Positions 30,701 to 42,990 are shown, counted from the stretch's first letter. The stretch: 64,000 nucleotides of DNA from Atherinomorus stipes (GCA_023101725.1 JALJCO010001415.1:62001-126000), one strand, 5' to 3'. Notes: a model not told the origin generated them from the letters alone. Made by a program: numbers and translations.

Positions 30701-33700
30701 GTGGAGATTTCTGTTTATATCAGCAGCCAATGACAGAGCTAAGGGCGTGACGATGTGTGGAAATAAGCTCATGATTGGAGCAAACGCCAGACACTTGAAC
30801 TCTCAAAGGAAAAAAAAAGAAAGAAAACGGCAGATGCACCGAAGAAAAGTTAAGCGCTTGAGATAGTGCACGTTGGAAAACCAGAGTTAATATTGGTTTG
30901 GCTTTTACCCGCTTCTGAGCTCTGAAGTAGTCGTTGAAGCTGAATAGGCTGAAGAACGAGGCGGCCATTAGTCTGAGGCATAGTTCAGAAAGCATAGTCC
31001 GCGAGTCTCTGCTTTCATCAGATCAAATATCGATTAAAGCTTTTACTTCCTCGTAACTCCACGTCTGACCACGAGCCATCTTTATAAGTACCTCAGTCCC
31101 TCACGTGTTTGTTGTCGTAGCGTTTACCCACGTTGTTCAACGTTTTACCCACAATGCCAGTGCAATTTGTAGTCCACTTCCTGTCTTTGGTTCACTTGAA
31201 TCGGACCGAGACCTGCGTTTGCAGGCGGACCGAGTCCGGTTGTTTGTTCCGGATCAGAGTCCGTTTGCTCATTCACAACTACCCTAACAAAGCGGACTTT
31301 CCGAGCAAACGGACTCTGATTCGAATCAAAAAGGCTTTGTGATTGCGCCCTGAGAGGGAGGGGCACTCAGTTTGAATACTGTTGTTTGCAAACAGAAATG
31401 CTGCGTGGACTTTAGACTACCTTTAAGTTATTTGTTGTACAATAATTGCTTTCCACCACTTTTGTTCTGAAGTTTTACTTATATTTAATATTGCACATGC
31501 ATTCAAGATATCAGTACAAACTGTTCAATCATGTGGTTTTCTTTAAAGGGACCAAAAGTATCGGTATCAATAACAAAAAAAAAAGTACCATAAACTACTG
31601 GTATCATATCAACATGAAAATGGTATGGTATTTCCCATCCCTATCAGCAAGCACACAGGGGAAGGATGTGTGTGTGTGTGTGTTTTTTTTTTTACCACAT
31701 GCAAAAGACGGAGAGAGGACAGTCATCAAATAACAAACAAACACAAAAATCATCAGGATAATGTCTGAGAACATATTTGGAAAATCACCATGATGACTTT
31801 TTGGGCAGCAGTCCAGGTCAGGAATGTTTCCTGCTGCAGTACATCTGAATCAGATTATTGGGTCAACATGCTCGGGCAAAACTAAGCAAGCTGTTGAGGA
31901 GAGACCTTCACGGACCGGAGCTCTCCTGCAGCACTTAGCTCTGTGCAAATACCGAAAGAATCAGCATTTAAATTGAGCTGTATCCACCAACGGGTCTGGC
32001 ACAATGGCTACAACTTTTGTGTTTCCACTAGCAAAAAACTGGGACGGGTTCCTGAATCCATCTAAGTTTCTTTCTATTTGAGTCCTAATCTTACAACAGA
32101 AAGCATCAGTCCACTGACTGGTCAAAAGAATAATCACTTCCTGTGCAAGTAGAACAAAGCAGGAACTGCTCCATGCTTAAGTAAACGATGGACTTTTTGT
32201 TGTTAAAAGCCACATGCCAAGAACACAAACTGCTGGATGGCCACCATTCTCCTCAACTGTCTCTTTCCCACATCTTTCTTCATTAGAATTCCAAGAAGGC
32301 ATTGTGCCACTACGGCACCATGTTATTACATTGCTGATGCATCTATCCCTATCTGGCTTATATAGTACCCCACCTACCAGGTAAGGGTACGGTTGATGTG
32401 GAAACGCTAGTGCAAGCTGCTGAAATGAGTTGCCTCTACAGGGTGACTGGGCTCTCCCTTAGAAAAATCCGTCAGAAAATCGAGCATTTTAGGTTGCAAC
32501 AATCACAAAAATCACTGACATCCTGGAGGGACTGATCTTAACTCTGTTAAAGTTCTGTTTCTGCTGTGCTTTGATAGAGGATGTTCATGTGTGTCATAAC
32601 CGTCCAGAAATATGGGAATGTTTTGCCATGCTGGGGGAACCAGTGTTCTGCAGTGACATCATCTTTTTTCTGTTTGTCTTATTCAGAATTTCTGATGTAT
32701 TAGATCTTCCCGTGTCCCTGCAGAAGCAGTTTCAATGATCAGCACTCTAAACAAATTTTACCAGCAGATTTGCATCCTTTGTTTCCGTAGAGGAGGCAGT
32801 GCAGTGATCAGCAGACTTGTACCGAAGCATTTCCAGGTGATGTGATTCAGGCTGACCGTGGTGTGGATATAAAGGACAGTTTGGACTTTATGTTTGCAGA
32901 GTGAAAATGTGCATTTACAACGGGTCAGTTAAGCTGAATGGGATGATGAGGACAGGTGAGGTGGTACACCTGATTACTGTGTCCCAGTGTTGTTCTGTCA
33001 GACACTCAGAACTGTTCGCTGGTTTCTTACATTTCAGACTGGAACTGAGATCAGATTCAGGAAAGATGTTTGCATCTTTTATTCTTCTTGTAATAAATAA
33101 ATTTACTTCAATATATATCTTTTCTTGCTTTCACATTTTTGCGGCTTCTTTTGCTTCAACAAGATATATTTACCAGAACTAATCCAGTATATTCAGAAAC
33201 CTCTTCCTTTTATAATGGCCAGATAATATATTTGGTTTCATACTTAAAATATCAGCGAACTAAATATTTAATTAACATTTAGATTTTCAGTACTATAGTG
33301 TCGTTGAAGTTGACAGTAGACTTGCAGGTCTTCATTCATCAAATATTTACTCATTTACACATGCATTACTACTTCCAGGTCACAATGGATCTACAAAACC
33401 ACTAAACTTTTAATCTCAGGTATCTGAAACTGGACAATCCAGTGTTTCACAATATGATCAGAGTAACTTTTTAAGATCTTAAAGTTATGCACATACCTGT
33501 ATGTTTCCACATGTATGTAGTAAACCTGACCACCTGAACTGAGTCTCCTCATGATAAGAACTGAGTCAGATCTACTAAGTAAGAAACATACAAGATATAA
33601 GCTATCCCCCTGCCTTGGAAATAATTAGGAGTTACAGTTACTTATATTAAAATATTGCAGTTAATGCCTTCTATGTTATTTTCACATTTACCAGTTTCAT

Positions 33701-35797
33701 CTGGCATGCCAGATTGACCCCTCTGGTGAGCTGGTCTTATGCTGCGTTCCATTTTCATCGGAACTGGGAAGTGGGAACTGGGGGGTGACGTCACACCCGA
33801 CCAACTTGCGTTCCAGCTCACTGGTCGAAAAACCAGTTAGCAGCCTAGCAAAACAACGTGTTTGCTAAGGCTATTGTTATTAGCCGTTGTTGGCACAGCT
33901 GGTGTTGTAGTTCACATATACGACATGAAAAATGTGAATTTCACTACAGCAGCTTCCCCGTACATCTGTATAAACCAATACTACGTGTACGATTGATTTA
34001 TGTTTCAAAATATTAGTACGAAGTGTAAATAAATGTAACATTATAGAAGCTTCTAAAACTGCTAACACAGGGCGCGGCCATCTTTAAATCTGAACTCGGA
34101 GCTGCGAGAGTTGTCCGACTTTCCGAGTGGGAAATCCGACTTCAGGGGGGCGTTCCAGTCGAAACTTCCTACTCGGAACTGGGAATTTCCGACTTCCGAG
34201 TTGAAATGGATCGCAGCATTAGCCCCCAGGCAGTATGTTTGACACTCCTCAACAAATTTAAGTTATTAATTGGTGTTTTTGCATTGCAATGATTCTTCAA
34301 CTTTTCTGCAAACTCAGCATGTAAGGACATTTTTCTCTAGTAGTGAGGCATGATATTATCGACCCGGTATCGGCCAATTTTTAAAAATAATTTTTTTTTT
34401 TTTTTATTTGGTAGGGACAGAGCATCAAACAAACAAAGAAATACTATTAAATACACGAGATTTAGCCAAAAGACTAGTTTCCATCCGTTGTCCCAAGCCA
34501 AATCTTAAAAAGCTCCCTGAAATGAGGAAATATAGAAATATCACATTGTAAATAAAACAGTTATCAATATAATTAACCAGTAAGTAACAGACGCTGTTTG
34601 GCAGTGAACCTGTGGAATGTTTTATTTCTGTTTGTTTTTCTTTCCTTTCTTTAAATCTGTGGGGCGTGGGAACAACATCAGGCCACGCCCACCGTGCAAC
34701 ATTATATGACATCTACAGCATCGACTGGATCTGCAGCAGATGCAGTAGAAGTATTTCTATAATGTTGCACAAGGAATGAATATTACATCATTTTCAGCTT
34801 TTAACTCATTGACTGCCAGACCTTTTCCGAGCAGAGCTCCATACTGCCAGGATTTTAAAGCATTTTCACTGATTTTGGGAGATCCACGGAATATTGTGTA
34901 CTATGCCAATGCAAACACTGAATGTACCAAAGGAAAGCTTAGACTCTCTTCTTTTATCAGACAAAAACCATTTGTTTCTAGCTTTTTCCATTCTTTAGTA
35001 ATCTGGAGTAGAACATGGTTTTGTTGCAGCGAAATGCCTGTTTCTGACCAAAAAGCTGAGAGAAAATAGCTTTGAATGCTAAGGTCCGCTTCAAGTGGAA
35101 AAGTTTCTTTGATGGCAATATTTCTTTTACTTTAGTAACACCTTCACCATCTGAACAGCTGTTTACTTCTATGAAACAACAAATGCAACACTGAGAAAAG
35201 AGTTTTGGTGGCAAAATAATTATTTACTAGCTAAATAAGCCCAACAAGTTTGTTTCACAACATAACATTTGGCAGAAACATAGAGAAACATCTCCTCTAC
35301 TCCTCCCCCCTCCCTCCTTCTCCTTACACCGCAGCTTAGGTACGCCCCCCCCCCCCCCGGCACGTCGTTTTGGCTGAATGCACAAGGAAATGTTCCGGAC
35401 AGAGTTGAAGGGAGAGCGGAAAAAGAAAAAAAAAGGGGGGAAAAAGAGAAAAAAAAAAGAAAAGAAGGGAGAGCGGGGGGCTGTGCTGACTTTTCCGCAA
35501 CATTTCCTGATGTCTGAAAGCACCCGGGACGCGATAAGTCTGCAACGAAGCGGCATGTTTGAAAAGACGAGTCTGTTTAAAGAGCAGATGAACTTTACCG
35601 CTCATGTTCCGCAATGCAAGTCTGAAAACGGCTTATGACAAACGTTTCCATGGAAACAGAACTTCAGTCAGCTGAAGAGCCCCGGTTCTGAGTGTGTTTG
35701 GATCACATGACTGGACTGAGACTAAACATGTAGGTGCTGATGGACAAAGAGCTTTGTTCATGCAGGAGGTTGGGTCCAGAATCTGAACACCACAACG

Positions 35798-35829
<32 letters not shown>

Positions 35830-38004
35830 CACAAAACAACAACAAGTTGTTACATTACCGTGTTAGTCCACCTGGACGGCTTAATCAGAGAGAAACACCA
35901 CAAACAGATGATGAGATACAAACAAACAAACAAAAATTACTGCTTTTCTAATTACAGCAATTGACTCAGTCAACACCACTGGACCAGGAACACAAGTTCT
36001 GATCCAATCAGGAGAGTCCAAATCCTACAATTTAAGGTTTCAGGTCACGTGTTGGTAACTGGGTTAAATGCCCAAGGATACAGCTGATCGATCATGTGAT
36101 CAGACGGAACCCATCAACATTTAAAGGAAAAGACACCGAAAGTTTAGCCTGCAGGTGAGACAAGCGGAGGATTTCTCCTGGACCACCAGCTGGTCAGACT
36201 TAAACCAAGAGCATCATGGTCAGGATGTGACTACAGGGGATCTGAACCAGGAAATAAACCAGGAATTGGTCAAATCATTCAAATAATTTAATCTGGATCA
36301 GTTTATTCTTTACATCAAACTCAGTGTTTGATGGTAGCTGTCAGTGTTAGCTGGGATCAGTAAGCTGACTGGAATTTGTGTGACGATCATTAAAAACAGT
36401 TTGTCCAAAATAATTAACATTCTCACACACACACACACACAGTCTCACCTGAGTGTGTCCTCATGTGTCGGGTCAGGTGTGTCTTCTGAGAGCTGGAGTA
36501 GTCACAGTACAGACACTGGAAGGGACGGACACCTGGACAGGTGGAGACAGCACTTTATCACATGATCGCAGACAGGGAAAGGTGGACGAGGAAAGGTGGA
36601 CAAGGACAAGTGGACAAGGACAGGTGGACACGGACAGGCGTCCTTACCTGTGTGTGTCCGGATATGTTGGATGTAGTTGCTCTTCCGGTCAGAGAAGTAG
36701 GAACACTGACTGCAGGTGTGCAGTTTGCTGGGGAAGTGGTTTCTCAGGTGTTTCCTCCAGTGGTACTGACTGACCGTGGTGTACGGACACAGAGTACACT
36801 TAAACACCCTGAAAACAACACACACACACACACACACATGACACACACCTTCAGATCAACAGTTTCACCTGAATAGAAACAGCAGACCCTCTTAGACCTG
36901 AAGACCTGAACCAGCAGCTCTGTTGCAGTGCGGTAACAAGAACAGGAGATCTGATTGGTCAGTAGATGTTGGACTCTGATTGTGGGTGGAGTTTACATTC
37001 TTGCTGATCTGACCAATGAAAAGCTAGCACAGGTAACGACCATGACTGAGTTTTGTCCCTCTGACTGCACCATACTCTGCCCTCTGTGAAACTCAGTGTG
37101 TGTGGTCGGGTGTGTTACCTGTGGTCGTCGCCCTCCTTGCTGTGGTGCTTCAGGTGAGCGATGTAGTGGTCGTATCGGTTGGTGTTGTAGCCGCACCGCT
37201 CACACCTGATTAACCCTTTGATTTCTCCTGATGCAGTTGTCGTGGTAACCACCTCCCTGCTGCTCTCGGCCTCCCCAGCTGGTGGGGTCTGGGGTTTTTC
37301 CACCTCCTTGGCCTTGGTTTTGCTCCGCCCCTCCACCTGGTTGACCACCATCATCTTGCTGATGCTGTGGGTCCTCAGGTGCTGGACGAAGTCCTGCTCG
37401 TTCTGAGCCTGGAAGTGGCAGGGCTTGCAGCGGAACGGCTTCTTCTTCTTCACGCTCTCTGAGCCGGTCAGGGGTCCGTCTTTATGTTTGATGCTCTTCT
37501 GAGGTGCAGAGAGGAAGGGGCGGGGCTGAGGGCAGCTGGACTGGCCTTCATCTTTGTCCCCCTCATTGTCCTCCTCATCCTCGTCTCTATGGTCTTCCAT
37601 AACGCCTGCCTCGACGCCAGGGCCCGGGGACTCCGGATACTCCACGATGCACACCTCTCTGTGGTTCTGGTTGTCATAGCTGTACCTGCCAGACACACAG
37701 GTGCGTTAGTGCCAGGTCACAGGTCAGGCAGACCAGATTCAGGCTTTATTCAGTACCTGATGATGCCTTCATCTTCGCTGTCTGAGTAGCTGCAGCCCAC
37801 CGTCTTCAACTCCATCATCTCCTTCTCGTCGGCCACACTGCCGTCACCACCGCTGCCCTCTGCCGCCGTCACCGCCGCCACGTTGGCCAGCAACACAAGC
37901 TGAGGGGCGGGCAGCGTGTTCCTGGGCATGTCGCTGAGACCCGGCCCATCCTCCGCCAGCGACACGCCCATAGGAAACATCGAGAACACAGTCTGGGCCG
38001 CCAT
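27799..38004 (-). CDS. rest: REST, RE1-silencing transcription factor (five coding exons)
   Basis: Coding exons on the minus strand: 38004-37757, 37685-37119, 36808-36648, 36532-36449, 29516-27799. All joins are GT-AG and in frame; product 925 aa. REST binds RE1/NRSE sites and silences neuronal genes through Sin3/HDAC (N-terminus) and CoREST (C-terminus). Nine C2H2 fingers are visible, the same number as in human REST: ZF1 Cys169/172-His185/189, ZF2 244/247-260/264, ZF3 276/279-292/296, ZF4 304/307-320/324, ZF5 332/335-348/352, ZF6 from Cys360, then ZF7 and ZF8 ([24 protein letters not shown]), and the isolated ZF9 Cys888/891-His904/908 near the C-terminus. Between ZF8 and ZF9 is a long Lys/Pro/Ser-rich linker, then [20 protein letters not shown]. 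The start MAAQTVF follows an acceptor at 38026. It is divergent from the b4galt1-type gene. Confidence 0.96.
29655..31395. repeat. Large imperfect palindrome in the last rest intron
   Basis: The left arm (29655-30100) and right arm (30595-31395) are inverted copies. Outer ends are TTTGCAAACAACAG and CTGTTGTTTGCAAA. Inner landmarks are CTAATGGCC, TTCAGCCTATTCAGCTTCAAC, AACGTGCA, CATGAGCTTATTTCCACAC, GAAATCTCCACCCAGAAACGTC and GGCCCAAAGG. The right arm has an extra 372-bp segment (30978-31349) flanked by CTGAG on both sides. The spacer is about 500 bp. It lies 139 bp upstream (in rest orientation) of the last coding exon. Confidence 0.8.
31400..33736. other. rest intron, mostly unassigned
   Basis: No exon-like frame is seen. 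A TG/T-run lies at about 31666-31694. The tract at 31970-32420 has weakly inverted ends (TCCACCAACGGGTC; GTTGATGTGGAAACG) and may be a decayed hAT MITE. The remainder is AT-rich. Confidence 0.35.
33740..34218. mobile_element. PIF/Harbinger-like MITE, complete
   Basis: The ends TGCTGCGTTCCATTT and AAATGGATCGCAGCA are inverted repeats, and both are flanked by TTA (33737-33739 and 34219-34221), the TWA duplication of PIF/Harbinger. Complementary sub-terminal tracts contain GGAACTGGGAA and TTCCGACTT words. The 479-bp element is non-coding. Its reverse complement supplies the fragment at 1-146. Confidence 0.85.
35360..35640 (+). repeat. Dispersed element, copy 1 (TTCCGCAACATTTCCTG family)
   Basis: It matches the reverse complement of about 43960-44215: GAAATGTTCCGGACAGAGTTGAAGGGAGAGCGG, TTTTCCGCAACATTTCCTGATGTCTGAAAG and TTGAAAAGACGAGTC. 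A purine run (35418-35470) has expanded inside this copy. Confidence 0.7.
35797..35831. repeat. (CA)n microsatellite
   Basis: An almost pure CA dinucleotide run with single CG interruptions. Shorter CA runs lie at about 36424-36440 and 36818-36840, inside rest introns next to exon borders. Confidence 0.95.
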
Positions 38005-38026
38005 GTGGACTTCAGGCCTTCCGCTG

Positions 38027-39590
38027 CTGACACAGCACAGCAGCATTAGAATCGGATCTGGTTCTAGGACTGATTCAAAGTCTGATCCTGGAACCAGATC
38101 CTGGTCCTGACATATGTTGTTTAGCCTCTTTTTTTTCCTTCGACTCACAATATTGTTTTGAGTTACAACAAAGCAAATGACAAGGAGTATAATTTATGGT
38201 TAAGGTTTCTTCATTACGAACCAACAAGCAACAGTTGTGAGGAAACTGTCAAAAATACATCACAGGATAACAGACATTTTTCCTGGTAGGTATAGGTACC
38301 GTTCACATTTGAATCGATATGGTACCAACTTCTGGTACCGGTACTGATCAGAACCAGCTTTCAATACTTTTGTGTGTGTTTATACAGCAATAACAGAAAA
38401 TCCAGCTGTTTTTAATCTATATGGTGTTGGAGCGTCTGGTATACAGAGGGAAACTAAGTGATAGAATAATTTAATGAGAAAAAAGATGGATTGAACTGAT
38501 ACCGTTGCGGCATTTTGCGCAGAGGTATGATGGAGGCTGTGAGCCTCCTGCGCGCAGTGACCAAGCCCTTACTGAACTGCTTACTCAAATGAACTGCTCT
38601 TGGAACACTGGGATTGTGTCATGCATGGTCCTTCATGGTGATTTACAGTAGATGGCAGATGTGGCACATTTTTCTTGCATGTTAGCGTGTTAATGAGACA
38701 TGGAGGTAAATTTGATGATGCATGTAGGAGCACAAAAATTGGTCAAAGATGCATTAAAGCTGAGATTTCACAAAGTTTGCAAAGAATGGCTGAATTGCTT
38801 TGATAGGTGAAATTACAACATCGCATATTCCTGGAGGGACTGCACAGGACATGTTGCTGATCAGTCAGATCACTTGGTCAATTCATGACTTCATGACTAA
38901 GGGTGGAGACACACCAGACGGACTGCCGACCATCACGGTCGTCACCAGAAAATGGGGTTGGGTTGATCAATTGGCCTCAGTCTCGCCCGACATGGTGAGA
39001 AAAGTGCCCAAGAACACACCAAAACAACTCCAGACTTGGGTGTACTCTCTGCAAGTGTGCAAAATGTAATGTCGCCACAACAGCAGTTGGTGCTGATGTG
39101 TACTGTGGCCCCAAAAAATGAAACCGGAAAACATCTCTCCAACCGTGAACAGGACTAGCCTTTCCTCCACCAGCTGATCAGCTGCTTTACTATAGCTTTG
39201 TCACACTGAATTAAAGATGATTGATCCAAAACCATGAGAGAGAGCTTTTTCTGGTTTATTTACTATCTTCACTTCAGGTCTTCTTGTTCGCAGATTTCTT
39301 AACAAGAACTAGTCCTCCTCCAATGTGACTGGTCAGCCTATCACCAACTTAACTGGTGAACACTGATAACACACATTCAATCGGCTGAAAAGAACCGCAA
39401 CGGTATTAGCAATGGTTGCAGATGGCCGATGACACAAAACGTACCAAACTGACTAATACCCCTGACTTAATAAGTCTCCACGACAACACCAGACACCAAC
39501 ACCGTGTCTCTGCCTTAACACAATTAGGAGACATTCACACTGCTGCTGTTTGGTTCACTTTAAACTAACCCTGGTCCACTTCGACTGATC
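38027..39590. other. rest 5' intron region, includes a dispersed repeat copy
   Basis: On the minus strand this lies upstream of the coding exon whose acceptor is at 38027. At 38905-39095 it contains a 200-bp block repeated directly at 59052-59235 (shared ATGGTGAGAAAAGTGCCCAA / CACGGTGAGAAAAGTGCCCA and AAAATGTAATGTCGCCACAA). No exon was found. Confidence 0.45.
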
Positions 39591-39602
39591 GTACGGTTCA
39601 TT

Positions 39603-39656
39603 TGTTCTCTAGCTTCACTGTTCTACCACGAGGTAGAACAGTGAAGCTAGAGAACA
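39603..39656. repeat. Perfect 25-bp hairpin with 4-nt loop
   Basis: The arm 39603-39627 (from TGTTCTCTAGCTTCACTG to TACC) is exactly complementary to 39632-39656, with loop ACGA. No mismatch occurs in 25 pairs. Nothing indicates a transposon end here. Confidence 0.95.
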
Positions 39657-40118
39657 CATAAGTCACCGCATTCAGCAATCTCACACCTCAGAAAATTTCT
39701 CAATTGCTAAGTTGATAGACAATTTGGATAACTGGCGTAACAGATTATAGAAGACAGCTGTGACATGACGACCTAAACAAAAAACAAAACATGAAATGCA
39801 CTTCCCATAGCTTAACTTGCAAAATTGGAGGATTTGGAGAACCAAGCGTGTTTTCAAAGAGCGTGCTGATCTGTTAAGTGGGAACTGAGTGGCTCAAGTA
39901 CCACTTGATTTATGCCATCATTTGCAACCAGTGTTGAAGTGAGAGACAAAAAAAGCATCAAAGCCATCCCAGTCATGCACAACCAGCTCCTGTCTACCAT
40001 AGCATTTTAGCCATTGGACCATTTCAGCAGGAGGTTAGAAACATAAGCAGCAATTTGCAGCCAGCACTCAGCAGAATTATGTCGGCAGTGTTGGGTACAA
40101 TAACTTCTCCCCAGCTTA

Positions 40119-41371
40119 CAGGTACTACCCAAAAAATTATAATATTGTGAAAAAGTTCATGTATTTCTATAAATGAACTTCAAAGGTGCAATTTACATAT
40201 TGTTTAGACAAATAATATGTGAATCAATATATTTCAAGCTTTTGTTTGAATATTGCTGATTAGAACTTGCAGCTTAAGAGAACCTCAAATTCTTAAACTC
40301 AAAAAATTAGAATATTGCATGAAATCAATTTAAAAAGGACTTTAAATACAAAAAATTCGGGCCTTCTAAGGTAAAATCTTGCATCTGTACTTAGTACTTG
40401 GTTGGGGCCCCTTTTTGCTTGAATGACTGCCTTAACCCGGCGTGGCATGGATGCAACCATCTTCTGGCATATCTCAGGTGTTATTGAAAACAAACATGCT
40501 TCCATCACAGCCTTGAGCTCTTCTTTATTGTTTGGTCTCTTCCCGTTCAGCTTTCTCTTGACAATGCCCCATGTTTTCGATGGGGTTCAGGTCAGGTGAG
40601 TTTGCGAGCTAGTCAAGCATGGTGATCCATGGTTGTTGAACCAAGATTTTGTACTTTTGGCAATGTGGGCAGGTGCCAAAGTCTTGCTGGAAGATGAAGT
40701 CTGCATCTTCATACAGCTGGTCCACTGAAGCAAGCATGAAGGTCTCCAAAATGTCCTGGTAGACGGCTGCGTTGATGCTGGACTTGATGAAGCTCACAGG
40801 TCCATTCCTTATTAAGTCCTCCGCACGTTTGAAAGGCCCTTTCCTGACCATCTTCTCCAGGCTGCTGTCAGCCCTCCGGCTTCTACACCGTTTTCTTCCG
40901 CACTTCTTCCTTCCACTTAACTGTCCATTAATGTGCTTTGAGACACTCTGAGAACATCCAGCTTCTTTTCTATCACTTTTTGTGTCTTTCCCACCTTGTG
41001 CAGGGAGTCAATGATGGTTTTCTGCACAACTGTCAGATCAGCATCTTCCCCAAGATTTTGAATTCTTCTGGGGACTTTTTTAAAGGCTCAGGGTACTTAT
41101 GGAGGTGTTTTGGATTACTTACCTGATTAGATTGTGACACTCTGAACCTACAATACTGGAGCTTTTCACGGTATTCTAATTTTTTGAGTTTTTGAATTTG
41201 AGGTTTTCTAAAGCTGCTAGTCCTAATCAGCAACATCCAAACAAACAAAAGCTTGAAATATACTGATTCACATATTATTTGTCTATACAATATGTAAATT
41301 GCACCTTTTAAGTTGAATGATAGAAATACGTGGACTTTTTCAGGATATTCAATTTTTTTGGGTAGTACCTG
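40119..41371 (-). mobile_element. Tc1/mariner transposon relic with about 200-bp inverted repeats
   Basis: It is flanked by TA (40117-40118; 41372-41373). The ends CAGGTACTACCCAAAAAA and TTTTTTGGGTAGTACCTG are inverted, and arms of about 200 bp (40119-40315; 41170-41371) stay roughly complementary. The minus strand carries broken Tc1 transposase: 40850-40610 includes FQQDFGTCPH, a degraded FQQDxAPCH-type catalytic-domain stretch, and 40508-40370 the MPRRVKAVIQAKRGP C-terminal region. Stops and frameshifts make it inactive. It lies in the rest 5' intron. Confidence 0.85.
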
Positions 41372-42836
41372 TACATCCAATTCCTGTACAGACCTCACCT
41401 AGAAGCCGAAATTAAACAATTTCCACTATCACCGGATTTCCAAACATAATTGGTGCCGTAGATTGCACCCACATCTCAAGACGCACCATCACATTGTTGA
41501 ATGAAGGCATTTTCATTGGTGTGAAAATTCCAGGCCTGGTTCATTGTCAAGGTGGTTTGGTCAGCTTTAAAGCACAGTGTGAAAGCAAACCAAACCAAAG
41601 GAAGGTGCAAAATCTTTCAGAAATCGCCATCCAATCACTCAGAGTCCCCTGAACCATCCACGCTGTAAACAAACCCAACCGGGTTTTACTTGCCAATGAG
41701 TGAAACCCTTGGTTTCCCTCATTTTCTTCTGTCCATCTGTATGTTTTGTTTCTCCAACTTTCCCATTTTGTTTGTTCCTGTTCCAAATATTAAACACATC
41801 CAGCATGATTTCCTGCTCTGAGCTGGATTAAAATCCTAAACACTGTTTCCATCATGTTTACATGCAGACTCGCTGCTCAGGTTTTTCTGCTGGAAATGAC
41901 AATCTAGTTCCATTTCTTCCACTTCGTCAGATTAATATTACAAAAACTTTTTACATTTTCAGCTGTTTTAACAACTCAGAACAGAAGTTAAAATTAAGTG
42001 GTTGTGGTCACTTCTCCAGATGTTTTCCTCAGCTATCTATGGCTGTCCCCAAAGCTGATGTGATCCAAGTCAGAGATCTTCCTCCAGATGTTTTCCTCCG
42101 CCTCCTGTAGCCGTCCTCGCAGCTGATGTGATCTAATGACACCGTGTGTCGGCCATTTTGGAACAGCACCACGGTTCTGTCGACAGCGCCTCGCGGACAG
42201 ATTTCACACCGGGAAGAAAGACCGAGATAAACCCAAATCCAATTTTTATAACAGCAAAGCCGCAAAAGTTACATTAACTAGCAAAATGAGTGAAATCTGG
42301 AAAGAGTCTGGTAAAAAGAAAGATTAAGTTGTTTGTGACGCAAAGATCAGAAGTTCTAGATTAAAAAGTAAAGATTAAAAAGTTCTAACAGGACCCAGTT
42401 CTACCTGCGCGTGGTTCAGGTGTGACAGCTGGTTCGAACTGGCCGCAACTGACCAGGTTTTACCGCAAACAGACTGTGTGTTTCTGTGCAGCTGCGCTGA
42501 GATTTCAGCGACCATTTTCACTGTGCGGACTTTCTCTAAACTTAGTTTGCGGAAGTTGAAAGAACCGTATCTGACAACGATGCGGGTGTAAAAGTCTGTC
42601 CGGTGTCGGCGGTCGGTGTTTGGGTGTGTGTCGGTGTTTGACTACGGCCCGCGGCGGGTTTGGGTGTCGGAGTGTTAGCCATGGTCCTGATCAGCCCCGG
42701 ACAGCGCCTTCTTCTCCACCTCACCGCCTCCATTTTCCTCAACTGCTGCAACTTTCCAGCGGCTGCACCCCCACTAAAAGCTCGCACAGCCCCGCTCCAA
42801 GCCCCGCCGCCCGGCCTCGGCACCCCGCACACTCAC

Positions 42837-42990
42837 CGGATCCTCAGCCCAGAACTTTCAGGAACTTTTCCCAAGTTTTTTCCTCTTTTGGAGCTTTTTT
42901 CTTCGACGCACAGCGCAGGGAGAAAAGTGAACAGAAGTTTCCGTACATTCCTCCACAGCTACGTACAGCTGCGACGTCACCACGTCAGTG
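42837..42990 (-). other. Candidate non-coding first exon and promoter of rest
   Basis: This is the only GC-rich, CpG-rich patch (about 42540-42970) upstream of rest. On the minus strand it contains a strong donor, TCCG followed by GTGAGT (donor at 42836-42835), and a second candidate, GGCG followed by GTGAGG (42724-42723). A first exon of about 150 bp splicing to the acceptor at 38027 would fit a REST-like gene with untranslated 5' exon(s). The transcription start is not determined. Confidence 0.4.

Noticed and set aside
39603..39656. MicroRNA gene in the perfect hairpin
   Set aside because: The stem is only 25 bp with a 4-nt loop and no lower stem extension, which does not fit a microRNA precursor.
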